The notes under the pieces were generated by a model. It saw nothing but the letters and a program-made list of their open reading frames with translations. It had not been told where the DNA came from and made no database searches. 37,617 nt of DNA, from positions 1-37,617 of the forward strand of contig SCOE01000047.1 in the NCBI GenBank assembly GCA_005503065.1, read 5' to 3'. This DNA comes from Comamonadaceae bacterium ALPHA2B (GTDB lineage Bacteria > Pseudomonadota > Gammaproteobacteria > Burkholderiales > Burkholderiaceae_C). The translations under genes and the position numbers were made by a program. Positions 9,568 through 19,959 of this stretch are shown here, in pieces. The number at the start of each line of letters is the position of its first letter. Position 1 is the first letter of the stretch.

Positions 9568-10641
9568 ATGAACTCCCCCTCGCTCCAGCGCGGCGTCTTC
9601 CTCGCCCTGCTCTTCGCCGTCACGGCGGCCTTCTGCTGGATCCTGATGCCCTTCTTCGGCGCGGTGTTCTGGGGCATGGCGCTGGCGATCCTGTTCACCC
9701 CGCTGTACCGCTGGTTCCTGGGCAAGATGGGCAAGCGGCGCACCCTGGCCGCGCTGGCCACGCTGGGGATCGTGCTGGTGATCGTGATCCTGCCGCTGAT
9801 CATGATCGCCGCCTCCCTGGTGCAGGACGTGGCCGAGGTCGCACAGCGCGTGCGCTCGGGCGACATGAATTTCGCGGCCTACTTCCAGCAGGTGGTCAAC
9901 GCCCTGCCCAGATGGCTGCTGAGCCTGCTCGACCGCTTTGGCCTGGGCAACATGGAGGCGATGCTGTCCAAGCTCTCGGCCGGCGCCGCCCAGGCCAGCC
10001 AGGCCATCGGGCAGCAGGCCCTGTCGATCGGGCAGAACACCTTCGATTTCATCGTGAGCTTCTTCGTGATGCTCTACCTGCTGTTCTTCCTGCTGCGCGA
10101 CGGCGGCGACCTGTCCAAGACCATCCGCAACGCCCTTCCGCTGGCCAAGCCGCACACGCACTACCTGCTCAACAAGTTCACCACCGTGATCCGCGCGACG
10201 ATCAAGGGCAACGTCGCCGTGGCCGCCGCCCAGGGGCTGCTCGGTGGCATGGCTTTCGCGTTCCTCGGGGTGCAGGGCGCGCTGCTGTGGGGCGTGGTGA
10301 TGGCCTTCCTGTCGCTGCTGCCGGCCGTCGGCGCCGCACTCATCTGGGCGCCGGTCGCCATCTGGTTCCTCGCCACCGGGGTGATCTGGAAGGGCCTGGT
10401 GCTGATCTTCGTCGGCGTCTTCGTGATCGGCCTGGTCGACAACCTGCTGCGCCCGCTGCTGGTGGGCAAGGACACGCAGATGCCCGACTACATCGTGCTC
10501 ATCTCCACCATCGGTGGCATGGCGATCTTCGGCATCAACGGCTTCGTCATCGGGCCGGTGATCGCGGCGCTCTTCATGGCCGTGTGGAGCCTGTACGCCG
10601 CCTCGAACGAAGAGGACGGCAACGCGCCACCCTCGCCCTGA
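9568..10641 (+). CDS. AI-2E family transporter (PerM/YdiK-like)
   Basis: A 357-residue polytopic membrane protein. Two paired helices lie near the N-terminus (residues ~8-45 and 60-85), then a polar extracytoplasmic stretch (~90-150), then a C-terminal block with VSFFVMLYLLFFLLRDGG, KGNVAVAAAQGLLGGMAFAF, FLSLLPAVGAALIWAPVAIW, DNLLRPLLVGKDTQMPDY and GINGFVIGPVIAALF. These are hallmarks of the AI-2E/PerM family, whose substrates are poorly defined. There is no Shine-Dalgarno. A TACATT hexamer ends nine bases before the ATG, suggesting a leaderless or near-leaderless transcript. It converges with the LysR gene ending at 10663. Confidence 0.88.
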   Translation: MNSPSLQRGVFLALLFAVTAAFCWILMPFFGAVFWGMALAILFTPLYRWFLGKMGKRRTLAALATLGIVLVIVILPLIMIAASLVQDVAEVAQRVRSGDMNFAAYFQQVVNALPRWLLSLLDRFGLGNMEAMLSKLSAGAAQASQAIGQQALSIGQNTFDFIVSFFVMLYLLFFLLRDGGDLSKTIRNALPLAKPHTHYLLNKFTTVIRATIKGNVAVAAAQGLLGGMAFAFLGVQGALLWGVVMAFLSLLPAVGAALIWAPVAIWFLATGVIWKGLVLIFVGVFVIGLVDNLLRPLLVGKDTQMPDYIVLISTIGGMAIFGINGFVIGPVIAALFMAVWSLYAASNEEDGNAPPSP

Positions 10642-10662
10642 CCGCGAAGGCGCCGGCCGGCC

Positions 10663-11571
10663 TCAGGCCCGCGCCTCCCACCAGCCCTCGCCGAAACGTC
10701 CCTGCAGGAAGGCCACGAAGCTGGACACCTTGCCCGGCACGAGCTTGGGCGACGGGAACACGGCATGGATCTCCTGCTCGGGCAGCGGGTGGTCCGGCAG
10801 CACCTCCACCAGCTTGCCGTGCGCCAGCGAATCGCTGGCCACGTAGCGCGGCATCAGCGCGATGCCCATGCCATCGCGCGCCGCCGCCAGCACGGCCGAC
10901 AGGTTGTTCGAGCGCAGGCGTCCGGTGACGGGCACGGTGACGGCCTCGCCCCGCGGTGTGCGCAGGCGCCACACGTCATCGCCGACCACGCTGCTGTAGA
11001 TCAACGCCGTGTGGGCGCTCAGGTCCTGCGCCCGGCGTGGTGCACTGGCGCGGCGCAGATAGGCGGGTGCGGCCACCATGACCCACGGATTGGTGCCCAG
11101 AAAGCGCGCGCCCAGCGATGAATCGGCCAGCTTGCCCATGCGGATCGCGACGTCGATGCCCTGCGCCACCAGGTCGACGTAGCGATCCTCGAAGCTGAGG
11201 TCGACCTGCACCTGCGGATGGCGCTTCATGAAGGCCAGCGCCATCGGCACCGCCACGCGCCGGCCGAAGGCCACCGAGGTGCCGATGCGCAGCAGCCCCT
11301 GTGCCTGGGTCTGCCGCAGGCGCACCACGCTGTCGGCCTCCTCCACCTCGCGCACGATCGCCTTGCACTTGTCGTAGTAGAGGGCGCCCGCCTCCGTCAG
11401 GCTCACGCCGCGCGTGTTGCGGTTGAGCAGGCGCACCTTCAGCCGGGCCTCGATGGCCGCCACCTGCTTGGTCACGGTGGGCTGGGTGGTGTTGAACTCG
11501 CGCGCGGCCTTCGAGAAGCTGCCGGTTTCCACCACGCGCACGAACATCTCCATCGCCTGCAATCGATCCAT
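10663..11571 (-). CDS. LysR-family transcriptional regulator, divergent from gcl
   Basis: A 302-residue LysR protein. The DNA-binding domain reads MDRLQAMEMFVRVVETGSFS, then AAREFNTTQPTVTKQVAAIE and RLLNRNTRGVSLTEAG. The effector domain includes GIDVAIRMGKLADSSLGAR and AAARDGMGIALMPRYVA, which resembles the large subgroup of LysR proteins that begin MDRLxAMxxFVRVVE. The ATG at 11571 has GAGGAG five bases upstream. It is divergent from gcl over 173 bases with a palindromic site between, so it most likely controls the glyoxylate genes. The effector is unknown. Confidence 0.88.
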   Translation of the reverse strand: MDRLQAMEMFVRVVETGSFSKAAREFNTTQPTVTKQVAAIEARLKVRLLNRNTRGVSLTEAGALYYDKCKAIVREVEEADSVVRLRQTQAQGLLRIGTSVAFGRRVAVPMALAFMKRHPQVQVDLSFEDRYVDLVAQGIDVAIRMGKLADSSLGARFLGTNPWVMVAAPAYLRRASAPRRAQDLSAHTALIYSSVVGDDVWRLRTPRGEAVTVPVTGRLRSNNLSAVLAAARDGMGIALMPRYVASDSLAHGKLVEVLPDHPLPEQEIHAVFPSPKLVPGKVSSFVAFLQGRFGEGWWEARA

Positions 11572-11653
11572 GGTTTCTCCTCGACCTGGTCGCCCGCCGT
11601 CCGGCAGGGGCCGTCGCGCATCGTAGCGAGGCGCGCAACACGCCGCGCTGCTC

Positions 11654-11668
11654 ATTCCATGCAGGAAT
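11654..11668. promoter_or_regulatory. ATTCC-N5-GGAAT palindrome, candidate LysR site for gcl
   Basis: A perfect 5+5 inverted repeat with a 5-base centre (ATTCCATGCAGGAAT). It fits the LysR T-N11-A rule and lies 77-91 bases before gcl and about 83 bases before the divergent LysR start. This is the usual place for an activator site. It was inferred from one sequence only. Confidence 0.5.
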
Positions 11669-11744
11669 AGGTGATATGGTGCGCGCGGCCGTTCCTGCGC
11701 GGCCCGCCCCTGCCTAGAGTCCAGCCATCCCAAGGAGACTTCAG

Positions 11745-13538
<1,794 letters not shown>

Positions 13539-13551
13539 ATACGGGATCGGG

Positions 13552-13662
13552 CAGCCGAACGCAGAGGACGCGAAGGTTGCGCAGAAGTCGCAGAAGAAAT
13601 ACCAAACTTTCTGTCTTCTTCTGCGCCTTCTGCGACGCCTCTGCGCCCTCTGCGTTCGGCTG
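13552..13662. repeat. Long intergenic palindrome of CGCAGAGG units, copy 1
   Basis: The arms 13552-13598 and 13616-13662 form a nearly complete 47-base inverted repeat with a 17-base loop and only a few mismatches. Each arm begins with CAGCCGAACGCAGAGG and is built of imperfect GCGCAGAAG/CGCAGAGG units. The element starts right after the gcl stop codon. A second copy with the same outer sequence lies at 19960-20052, also just after a stop codon. It would form a very stable hairpin in the gcl-hyi transcript and may lower hyi expression or protect gcl mRNA (inference). Confidence 0.8.
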
Positions 13663-13693
13663 TCCGTTTTGCACGCCTTGAGAAAGACACAAC

Positions 13694-14473
13694 ATGCCCA
13701 GATTTGCCGCCAACCTCACCATGCTGTTCACCGAGCTGCCCTTCATGCAGCGCTTCGAGGCCGCCGCGCGCGCCGGCTTCGAGGCGGTGGAATACCTCTT
13801 TCCCTACGCCTTCAACAAGAACGAGCTGGCCACTGCGCTGAAGGCCCATGGCCTGGTGCAGGTGCTGCACAACCTGCCCGCGGGCAACTGGGAGGCAGGC
13901 GAGCGCGGCATCGCGTGCCACCCCGACCGCGTGGCCGAGTTCCGAGAGGGTGTGGGCCGGGCCATCGAGTACGCCACGACGCTGGGCTGCCCACAGCTCA
14001 ACTGCCTGGTCGGCAAGCTGCCTGCCGGCGCCACCTACCGGGACGTGCAGCCCACGCTGGTCGACAACCTGCGCTTCGCCGCGCGCGAGCTGGAGAAGGC
14101 CGGCCTGAAGCTGCTGGTCGAACCCATCAACACCTTCGACATTCCCGGCTTCTTCCTCTCGCGCACCGACCAGGCGCTGGCGCTGCTGGACGCGGTGGGA
14201 TCGGACAACCTGCGCATCCAGTACGACATCTACCACGCGCAGCGCATGGAGGGCGAACTGGCCAACACGCTCTCGACGCACCTGGCACGCATCGGCCACA
14301 TCCAGCTCGCGGACAACCCGGGCCGCGGCGAGCCGGGCACGGGGGAGATCAACTACCCGTGGCTGTTCCGGCACATCGACGCGATCGGCTACACGGGCTG
14401 GATCGGCTGCGAATACAAGCCGCGCACCACCACCACCGAAGGCCTCGGCTGGCGCCCGGCCCTCACCGCCTGA
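13694..14473 (+). CDS. hyi: Hydroxypyruvate isomerase
   Basis: A 259-residue TIM-barrel isomerase of the AP-endonuclease-2-like fold, interconverting tartronate semialdehyde and hydroxypyruvate. It matches Hyi in length (E. coli 258) and motifs: FAANLTMLFTELPFMQRFEA at the N-terminus, then LVEPINTFDIPGFFLS, QYDIYHAQRMEGEL, HIQLADNPGRGEPGTGEINY and IGCEYKPRT. These carry the conserved Glu, Asp, His and Glu metal and catalytic residues. It lies between gcl and glxR, the standard order. The long palindrome separates it from gcl. glxR starts 15 bases after its stop. Confidence 0.93.
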   Translation: MPRFAANLTMLFTELPFMQRFEAAARAGFEAVEYLFPYAFNKNELATALKAHGLVQVLHNLPAGNWEAGERGIACHPDRVAEFREGVGRAIEYATTLGCPQLNCLVGKLPAGATYRDVQPTLVDNLRFAARELEKAGLKLLVEPINTFDIPGFFLSRTDQALALLDAVGSDNLRIQYDIYHAQRMEGELANTLSTHLARIGHIQLADNPGRGEPGTGEINYPWLFRHIDAIGYTGWIGCEYKPRTTTTEGLGWRPALTA

Positions 14474-14488
14474 AGAGAAAGAAGCACC

Positions 14489-15403
14489 ATGAGCAACGCA
14501 ACGAACACCCCCCGCCGCATCGGCTTCATCGGCCTGGGCATCATGGGCACCCCCATGGCCGGCCACCTCATCGACGCCGGGCACACCCTGTTCGTGAACA
14601 CGCGCGGTGCCGTGCCAGAACCCATCTCGGGCCGGGCCGAGGCCTGCGCCAGTGCGGCGGAGGTCGCACGCCACGCGGACGTGATCTTCGTCATGGTCCC
14701 CGACACGCCCGACGTCGAGAAGGTGCTCTTCGGCGAGAACGGCGTGGCCTCTGCCCTCACCGCGGGCAAGACCGTCGTGGACTGCAGTTCCATCGACCCG
14801 ATCGCGACCCGGGACTTCGCCGCGCGCATCGCCGCGCTGGGCTGCGGGTACGTCGACGCGCCGGTCTCCGGCGGCGAGGTCGGCGCCAAGGCGGCCAGCC
14901 TGACCATCATGTGCGGCGGCGACGAGGCCGTCTTCGAAGCCGTGCGCCCCTTGCTCGAGACGATGGGCAGGAACGTGACGCGCGTGGGCGACGTGGGCGC
15001 CGGCCAGATCACCAAGGTCGCCAACCAGATCATCGTCGCGCTGAACATCGCCGCCGTGGGCGAGGCGCTGGTGTTCGCCAGCAAGGCCGGCGCCGACCCC
15101 GCCAAGGTGCGCCAGGCGCTGATGGGCGGCTTCGCGTCCAGCCGCATCCTGGAGGTGCATGGCGAACGCATGATCAACCGCACCTTCGCCCCGGGCTTTC
15201 GCATCGCACTGCACCAGAAGGACCTGAACCTCGCGATGCAGAGCGCCCGCAGCCTGGGCGTCGCGCTGCCGCAGACGGCCGGTGCGGCCCAGCTCATGAA
15301 CGCCTGCGCCGCGCTCGGGCACGCGCAGGACGACCATTCGGCCCTCGTGCGCGCCCTGGAGGCCCTGGCGCAACATCCGGTGATGCCCGATACGCATCGG
15401 TAA
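14489..15403 (+). CDS. glxR: 2-hydroxy-3-oxopropionate (tartronate semialdehyde) reductase
   Basis: A 304-residue beta-hydroxyacid dehydrogenase that reduces tartronate semialdehyde to D-glycerate with NAD(P)H. It has the Rossmann motif GFIGLGIMGTPMAGHL (residues 12-27), the substrate-binding DAPVSGGEVGAKAASL (123-138), and the catalytic lysine region GQITKVANQ with Lys176. The C-terminal helical domain includes FRIALHQKDLNLAM. Length and motifs suit GlxR/GarR. It is co-transcribed with hyi (15-base gap) and completes the glyoxylate-to-glycerate route begun by Gcl. A terminator-like hairpin follows at 15432. Confidence 0.93.
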   Translation: MSNATNTPRRIGFIGLGIMGTPMAGHLIDAGHTLFVNTRGAVPEPISGRAEACASAAEVARHADVIFVMVPDTPDVEKVLFGENGVASALTAGKTVVDCSSIDPIATRDFAARIAALGCGYVDAPVSGGEVGAKAASLTIMCGGDEAVFEAVRPLLETMGRNVTRVGDVGAGQITKVANQIIVALNIAAVGEALVFASKAGADPAKVRQALMGGFASSRILEVHGERMINRTFAPGFRIALHQKDLNLAMQSARSLGVALPQTAGAAQLMNACAALGHAQDDHSALVRALEALAQHPVMPDTHR

Positions 15404-15431
15404 ACAGAGGCTTTCGTAGTTTCACCACCCG

Positions 15432-15461
15432 GGAGAGGTGCCGCTTTGCGGTAGCCTCTCC
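15432..15461 (+). terminator. Terminator-like hairpin after glxR
   Basis: GGAGAGG ... CCTCTCC arms enclose an inner GCCGC-TTT-GCGG stem. They are followed by TTCTGCTTTT, a weak T tract. It lies 28 bases after the glxR stop and 52 before maeB, so it probably separates the glyoxylate operon from maeB. Confidence 0.55.
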
Positions 15462-15513
15462 TTCTGCTTTTCCGCAAGCAGATGTCCCGTTCCAAGAACC
15501 TAGGAGAGTCTGG

Positions 15514-17814
15514 ATGACCCAGAAGCTGTCACCGGCCGAAGAAGCGCTGCGCGATGCCGCCCGCGAATACCACCGCACGCCCGTCAAGGGCAAGATTTCG
15601 GTGACCCCCACCAAACCGCTGATGAACCAGCGCGACCTGTCGCTGGCCTATTCGCCGGGCGTGGCCTACCCGTGCCTGGACATCCAGGCCGACCCGAGCA
15701 AGGCGGCGGAGTACACGGCCCGCGGCAACCTGGTCGGCGTGGTGACCAACGGGACCGCCGTGCTGGGCCTGGGCGACATCGGCCCGCTGGCCGGCAAACC
15801 GGTGATGGAAGGCAAGGGCTGCCTGTTCAAGAAGTTCGCCGGCATCGACGTGTTCGACATCGAACTGGCCGAGCGCGACCCCGACAAGCTGGTCGACATC
15901 ATCGCGGCGCTGGAGCCCACGCTGGGCGGCATCAACCTCGAGGACATCAAGGCGCCCGAGTGCTTCTACATCGAGAAGAAGCTGCGCGAGCGCATGAACA
16001 TCCCGGTCTTCCACGACGACCAGCACGGCACGGCCATCATCTCGGCCGCGGCGCTGCTCAACGGCCTGGAACTGGTGGGCAAGAAGATCGAGGACGTGAA
16101 GATCGCCGTCTCGGGCGCCGGCGCCGCCGCCATCGCCTGCCTGGACGTGATGGTGGGCCTGGGCGCCAAGCCCGCCAACATCCACGCCTGCGACTCCAAG
16201 GGCCTGATCTACATGGGCCGCGCCGGCGGCTTCGACGAATCGAAGGCCCGCTACGCCCAGCCCGACACTGGCGCGCGCACCCTGGCCGACGTGACGAAGA
16301 ATGCCGATGTGTTCCTGGGCTGCTCGGCGCCCGGCGTGCTCACCGCCGACATGGTCAAGACCATGGCCGACCAGCCGATCATCCTCGCGTTGGCCAACCC
16401 CGAGCCCGAGATCCGCCCCGAGCTGGCCAAGGCCGTGCGGCCGGACTGCATCATCGCGACCGGCCGCTCGGACTACCCGAACCAGGTCAACAACGTCCTG
16501 TGCTTCCCCTACATCTTCCGCGGCGCGCTCGATTGCGGCGCGACCAAGATCACCGAGGAGATGAAGCTGGCCTGCGTGCGCGAGATCGCCGACCTGACCA
16601 AGGCCGACATCTCCGAGGAAGTGGCCACCGCCTACGCGGGCCAGGAGCTGTCCTTCGGGCCCGACTACATCATCCCCAAGCCCTTCGATTCGCGGCTGAT
16701 CCTGCGCATCGCGCCGGCCGTGGCCAAGGCGGCCGAAGCCTCGGGCGTGGCCACCCGGCCGATCGAGGACATGGAGGCCTACCGCCAGCACCTGACGCGC
16801 TTCGTCTACCAGACCGGCATGTTCATGCGCCCCGTGTTCAGCGCCGCCAAGGTCGCGGCAAAGAAACGCGTGGCGTACGCCGAAGGCGAGGACGACCGGG
16901 TGCTGCGCGCCGCCCAGCTGGCCGTGGACGAGGGCCTGGCATTCCCCATCCTGATCGGCCGCCCCGACATCATCGAGATGCGCGTCAAGAAGGCGGGGTT
17001 GCGCCTGCGTCTGGGGCAGGACGCCGAGATCGTCGACCCCGAGAACGACTCGCGCTTCCGCACCTACTGGGAGGCGTACCACAAGCTCATGGGCCGCCGC
17101 GGCATCACGCCCGAAGCCTCCAAGGCGATGGTGCGACGCTCCAACACCACGATCGCCGCGCTGATGGTGCACCTGGGCGACGCCGATGCCATGCTGTGCG
17201 GGCTGGTCGGGCGCTTCGACAGCCACCTCAAGATCCTGAGCCAGCTGCTGGGCAGCAAGCGCGACGCGCCCGGCTTCGCGGCCCTCAACGCGCTGACGCT
17301 GGACCGCGGCACGCTCTTCATCGCCGACACGCACGTCAACGAAGACCCGAGCGCCGAACTGCTGGCCCACATCGCGCTGATGGCCGCCGAGGAGGTGCGC
17401 CGCTTCGGCCTGCCGCCCAAGGTGGCGTTTCTCTCGCATTCCAACTTCGGGAGCTCCGAACGCGCCTCGGCCCGCAAGATGCGCGTGGCAGCCGACCTGT
17501 TCAAGCAGATGGCGCCCGACATCGAATGCGACGGCGAGATGCATGGCGACGCCGCCCTCAGCGAAGACGTGCGTACCACGGCCATGCCCGAGACCACGCT
17601 CACCGGCGAGGCCAACCTGCTGATCTGCCCGAACATCGACTCGGCCAACATCCTCTACAACGTGCTGAAGATGACGGGGGCCAACGGCGTGACGGTCGGG
17701 CCGATCATGCTCGGCGCCTCCAAGCCGGCCCACGTGCTCACCTCCTCGGCCACCGTGCGCCGGGTACTGAACATGACGGCACTGGCCGTGGCCGACGCCA
17801 ACATCCAGAAGTAG
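15514..17814 (+). CDS. maeB: NADP-dependent malic enzyme with phosphotransacetylase-like domain
   Basis: A 766-residue multi-domain malic enzyme (E. coli MaeB is 759), oxidatively decarboxylating malate to pyruvate. Residues ~20-160 form the malic N-domain with Tyr46 ([11 protein letters not shown]) and the catalytic-lysine region [16 protein letters not shown] (Lys101). The metal site is [10 protein letters not shown] (Asp168/169), and the NADP site is [10 protein letters not shown] around 199-208. Residues ~440-766 are a phosphotransacetylase-like regulatory domain ([33 protein letters not shown]) that binds acetyl-CoA in related enzymes. The ATG at 15514 is chosen for AGGAG just upstream; the frame is open well before it but codes for nothing there. 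With DctA it could turn C4 acids into pyruvate. Confidence 0.94.
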   Translation: MTQKLSPAEEALRDAAREYHRTPVKGKISVTPTKPLMNQRDLSLAYSPGVAYPCLDIQADPSKAAEYTARGNLVGVVTNGTAVLGLGDIGPLAGKPVMEGKGCLFKKFAGIDVFDIELAERDPDKLVDIIAALEPTLGGINLEDIKAPECFYIEKKLRERMNIPVFHDDQHGTAIISAAALLNGLELVGKKIEDVKIAVSGAGAAAIACLDVMVGLGAKPANIHACDSKGLIYMGRAGGFDESKARYAQPDTGARTLADVTKNADVFLGCSAPGVLTADMVKTMADQPIILALANPEPEIRPELAKAVRPDCIIATGRSDYPNQVNNVLCFPYIFRGALDCGATKITEEMKLACVREIADLTKADISEEVATAYAGQELSFGPDYIIPKPFDSRLILRIAPAVAKAAEASGVATRPIEDMEAYRQHLTRFVYQTGMFMRPVFSAAKVAAKKRVAYAEGEDDRVLRAAQLAVDEGLAFPILIGRPDIIEMRVKKAGLRLRLGQDAEIVDPENDSRFRTYWEAYHKLMGRRGITPEASKAMVRRSNTTIAALMVHLGDADAMLCGLVGRFDSHLKILSQLLGSKRDAPGFAALNALTLDRGTLFIADTHVNEDPSAELLAHIALMAAEEVRRFGLPPKVAFLSHSNFGSSERASARKMRVAADLFKQMAPDIECDGEMHGDAALSEDVRTTAMPETTLTGEANLLICPNIDSANILYNVLKMTGANGVTVGPIMLGASKPAHVLTSSATVRRVLNMTALAVADANIQK

Positions 17815-17826
17815 TGCATCGCCTCG

Positions 17827-17865
17827 AAATACGCCCCGCGGCGGTGCACGTCGCGGGGCGTATTT
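17827..17865. terminator. Rho-independent (bidirectional-looking) terminator after maeB
   Basis: A perfect 14-base inverted repeat, AAATACGCCCCGCG (17827-17840) and CGCGGGGCGTATTT (17852-17865), with an 11-base loop. It begins 12 bases after the maeB stop. The stem is very GC-rich at the loop end and AT-rich at the base, giving short A and T tracts on both sides. It isolates maeB from the ABC transporter operon. Confidence 0.8.
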
Positions 17866-17924
17866 CATGACCAGGGGCTGACTGCGCCTGCGGGTTTGCA
17901 CCCGAAAGCCCGCATCGCCGATCC

Positions 17925-17968
17925 GCACCGCTTTGGCGCCCTGCTCCGGATTCGCACCAATGGCGTGC
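17925..17968 (+). promoter_or_regulatory. Pair of NtrC-like enhancer sites upstream of the ABC operon
   Basis: Two imperfect palindromes resemble the NtrC consensus GCACC-N5-GGTGC. They are GCACCGCTTTGGCGC at 17925-17939 and GCACCAATGGCGTGC at 17954-17968. The second keeps the exact GCAC-N7-GTGC core. Their centres are 29 bases apart, close to three helical turns. They lie immediately upstream of the sigma-54-type element at 17969, nearer than the usual -100 to -150. A similarly arranged pair precedes the second binding-protein gene at 25404. Confidence 0.5.
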
Positions 17969-17985
17969 GGGCACCCTTATTGCTT
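17969..17985 (+). promoter_or_regulatory. Sigma-54 (RpoN) promoter for the ABC transporter operon
   Basis: The sequence GGGCACCCTTATTGCTT carries GG (17970-17971) and GC (17982-17983) separated by exactly ten bases. GGCAC and TTGCT match the -24/-12 consensus TGGCAC-N5-TTGCW. Transcription would start near 17995, giving a 22-base leader before the ATG at 18017. Neither flanking gene encodes a sigma-54 activator, so a global one such as NtrC is likely. Confidence 0.65.
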
Positions 17986-18016
17986 GAATCGTGACATTCC
18001 TTATCCCGAGTCACCG

Positions 18017-19045
18017 ATGAACAAGCGACAACTCCTCCAGTCCTTCCTTGCCGCTTCCGCCCTCAGCTTCGGGCTGGGCACGGCCCAGGCGCAGACGACG
18101 CCGATCAAGTTCCAGCTCGACTGGCGCTTCGAAGGCCCGGCCGCCCTCTTCCTGCATCCGGCTGCCAAGGGCTACTTCAAGAATGCCGGCATCGACGTGA
18201 CCATCGACGCGGGCAACGGCTCCGGCGGCACGGTGACGCGCGTGGCCTCGGGCGCCTACGACATGGGCTTCGCCGACCTCGCGGCGTTGATGGAATTCCA
18301 CGCCAACAACCCCGACAGCCCGAACAAGCCGGTCGCGGTCATGATGGTCTACAACAACACGCCGGCCTCGGTCATGGCGCTCAAGAAGAGCGGCATCACG
18401 AAGCCCGGCGACCTCACCGGCAAGAAGCTGGGCGCGCCGGTGTTCGACGCCGGCCGCCGCGCCTTCCCGATCTTCGCCAAGGCCAACAACATCGGCGCCG
18501 TGAACTGGACGGCGATGGACCCGACGCTGCGCGAGACCATGCTGATGCGCGGCGACATCGACGCCATCACCGGCTTCACCTTCACTTCGCTGCTCAACCT
18601 GGAGGCGCGCGGCGCCAAGGCGGGCGACGTGGTGGTGCTGCCCTACCCCGACTACGGCGTGAAGCTGTACGGCAACGTCATCATCGCCTCGCCCAAGCTC
18701 ATCAAGGAGAAGCCCGAAGTCGTCAAGGCCTTCCTCTCGGCCTTCGCCAAGGGCGCCAAGGAAGTCATCGCCAATCCGGCGGTGGCGATCGAGTCCGTGA
18801 AGGCGCGCGACGGCATCATCGACAGCAAGCTGGAGACGCGCCGCCTGCAACTGGCGATCGACACCGTCATCAACAGCCCCGATGCCCGGGCCGAGGGCTT
18901 CGGCGTGGTGAATCCTGGCCGCCTGTCGCTGATGGCCTCGCAAGTGTCCGACGCCTTCAACACCAAGACGCGCGTGAGCTCCGACGCCGTGTGGACCAGC
19001 GCGCTGCTGCCGCCCACGCCTGAACTGGCCATTCTGAAGAAGTAA
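18017..19045 (+). CDS. ABC transporter substrate-binding protein, NMT1/THI5-like
   Basis: A 342-residue periplasmic binding protein. A Sec signal peptide (MNKRQLLQSFLAASALSFGL, cleaved near AQA|QTT at residue 25) precedes an NMT1/SsuA-like domain: KFQLDWRFEGPAALFLHPAA, GYFKNAGIDVTIDAGNGSGG, VASGAYDMGFADLAALMEF and PDYGVKLYGNVIIASPKLI. Related proteins bind taurine, sulfonates, nitrate, pyrimidine precursors or purines, and the ligand cannot be read directly. It is the first gene of an importer operon with an ATPase at 19131 and a permease at 20083. A sigma-54 promoter points to nitrogen control. A second NMT1 protein with closely similar motifs at 25627 sits under a xanthine riboswitch, so a purine ligand is plausible. 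Confidence 0.9.
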   Translation: MNKRQLLQSFLAASALSFGLGTAQAQTTPIKFQLDWRFEGPAALFLHPAAKGYFKNAGIDVTIDAGNGSGGTVTRVASGAYDMGFADLAALMEFHANNPDSPNKPVAVMMVYNNTPASVMALKKSGITKPGDLTGKKLGAPVFDAGRRAFPIFAKANNIGAVNWTAMDPTLRETMLMRGDIDAITGFTFTSLLNLEARGAKAGDVVVLPYPDYGVKLYGNVIIASPKLIKEKPEVVKAFLSAFAKGAKEVIANPAVAIESVKARDGIIDSKLETRRLQLAIDTVINSPDARAEGFGVVNPGRLSLMASQVSDAFNTKTRVSSDAVWTSALLPPTPELAILKK

Positions 19046-19061
19046 GCCCGGCCAGCGGAAT

Positions 19062-19118
19062 CGCTCTTATTTTTATAGCGGCCTGCGCCCGCCCCATGGG
19101 CGTCGCAGGCCATTTTCA
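19062..19118 (+). repeat. Dispersed GATAGC-hairpin repeat, copy C (possible attenuator)
   Basis: CGCTCTTATTTTTATAGCG forms the small inverted head. It is followed by a hairpin with the arms GGCCTGCG and CGCAGGCC around CCCG...GGGCG, then ATTTTCAT. It lies between the binding-protein stop at 19045 and the ATPase start at 19131 within one operon. It may therefore reduce read-through and keep the binding protein in excess over the membrane parts. Confidence 0.65.
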
Positions 19119-19130
19119 TATCCGAAGTTC

Positions 19131-19949
19131 ATGGCCGATCAAGACACCCCCTTCGTCGACTTCCAGGACGTCTGGCTCGCCTACAACGAGCAGCTGCTGC
19201 GCGAGAACCACTTCGCCGTCGAAGCCATCGACCTGAAGGTGAAGCAAGGCGAGTTCATCGCCATCGTCGGCCCCTCGGGCTGCGGCAAGTCCACCTTCAT
19301 GAAGCTCACCACGGGGCTGAAGATGCCCTCGATGGGCCGCATCCGCATCGACGGCCAGCCGGTGACCGGGCCGCTCAAGATCTCGGGCATGGCCTTCCAG
19401 GCGCCCTCGCTGCTGCCGTGGCGCACCACGGTCGACAACGTGCTGCTGCCGCTGGAGATCGTCGAGCCCTATCGCTCCAGCTTCAAGAGCAAGCGCAAGG
19501 AGTACGAGGAGCGCGCCCGCCGCCTGCTGCAGAAGGTGGGCCTGGGTGGCTACGAGGACAAGTTCCCCTGGCAGCTCTCGGGCGGCATGCAGCAGCGGGC
19601 CTCGATCTGCCGCGCGCTCATCCACGAGCCCAAGATGCTGCTGCTGGACGAGCCCTTCGGTGCCCTGGACGCCTTCACCCGCGAGGAGCTGTGGTGCATC
19701 CTGCGCGACCTCTGGACCGAGCAGAAATTCAACGTGATCCTGGTCACGCACGACCTGCGCGAGTCGGTGTTCCTCGCGGACACCGTGTACGTCATGAGCA
19801 AGTCGCCCGGCCGCTTCGTCGTGCGGCGAGAGATCGAACTGCCCCGCCCGCGCGACCTCGAGGTGACCTACACCAAGGAGTTCAGCGACATCGTGCACGA
19901 GCTGCGCAGCCACATCGGGGCCATGCGCAAGACGACCGCTGTCGCATGA
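19131..19949 (+). CDS. ABC transporter ATP-binding protein (SsuB/TauB-like)
   Basis: A 272-residue ATPase with all ABC motifs: Walker A GPSGCGKST (about residues 46-54), Q-loop GMAFQAPSLLPWRTT, signature LSGGMQQRASICRAL, Walker B MLLLDEPFGALD, and the switch histidine in VILVTHDLRES. The SsuB/TauB/NrtD-like class pairs with NMT1-type binding proteins. A 12-residue insertion (PYRSSFKSKRKEYEE region) follows the Q-loop. Translation starts 12 bases after the dispersed repeat without a strong Shine-Dalgarno. It energises import with the permease at 20083. Confidence 0.92.
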   Translation: MADQDTPFVDFQDVWLAYNEQLLRENHFAVEAIDLKVKQGEFIAIVGPSGCGKSTFMKLTTGLKMPSMGRIRIDGQPVTGPLKISGMAFQAPSLLPWRTTVDNVLLPLEIVEPYRSSFKSKRKEYEERARRLLQKVGLGGYEDKFPWQLSGGMQQRASICRALIHEPKMLLLDEPFGALDAFTREELWCILRDLWTEQKFNVILVTHDLRESVFLADTVYVMSKSPGRFVVRREIELPRPRDLEVTYTKEFSDIVHELRSHIGAMRKTTAVA

Positions 19950-19959
19950 ATTCGGGATC

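Noticed and set aside
13552-13662. CRISPR-like array of CGCAGAGG units
   Set aside because: The units are inverted and contiguous without unique spacers, and there are no cas genes. It is a hairpin repeat.
15529-17928. A 799-codon open frame on the minus strand opposite maeB
   Set aside because: It lacks a start signal and any domain, and its composition is that of an antisense shadow. The plus strand encodes a complete malic enzyme.
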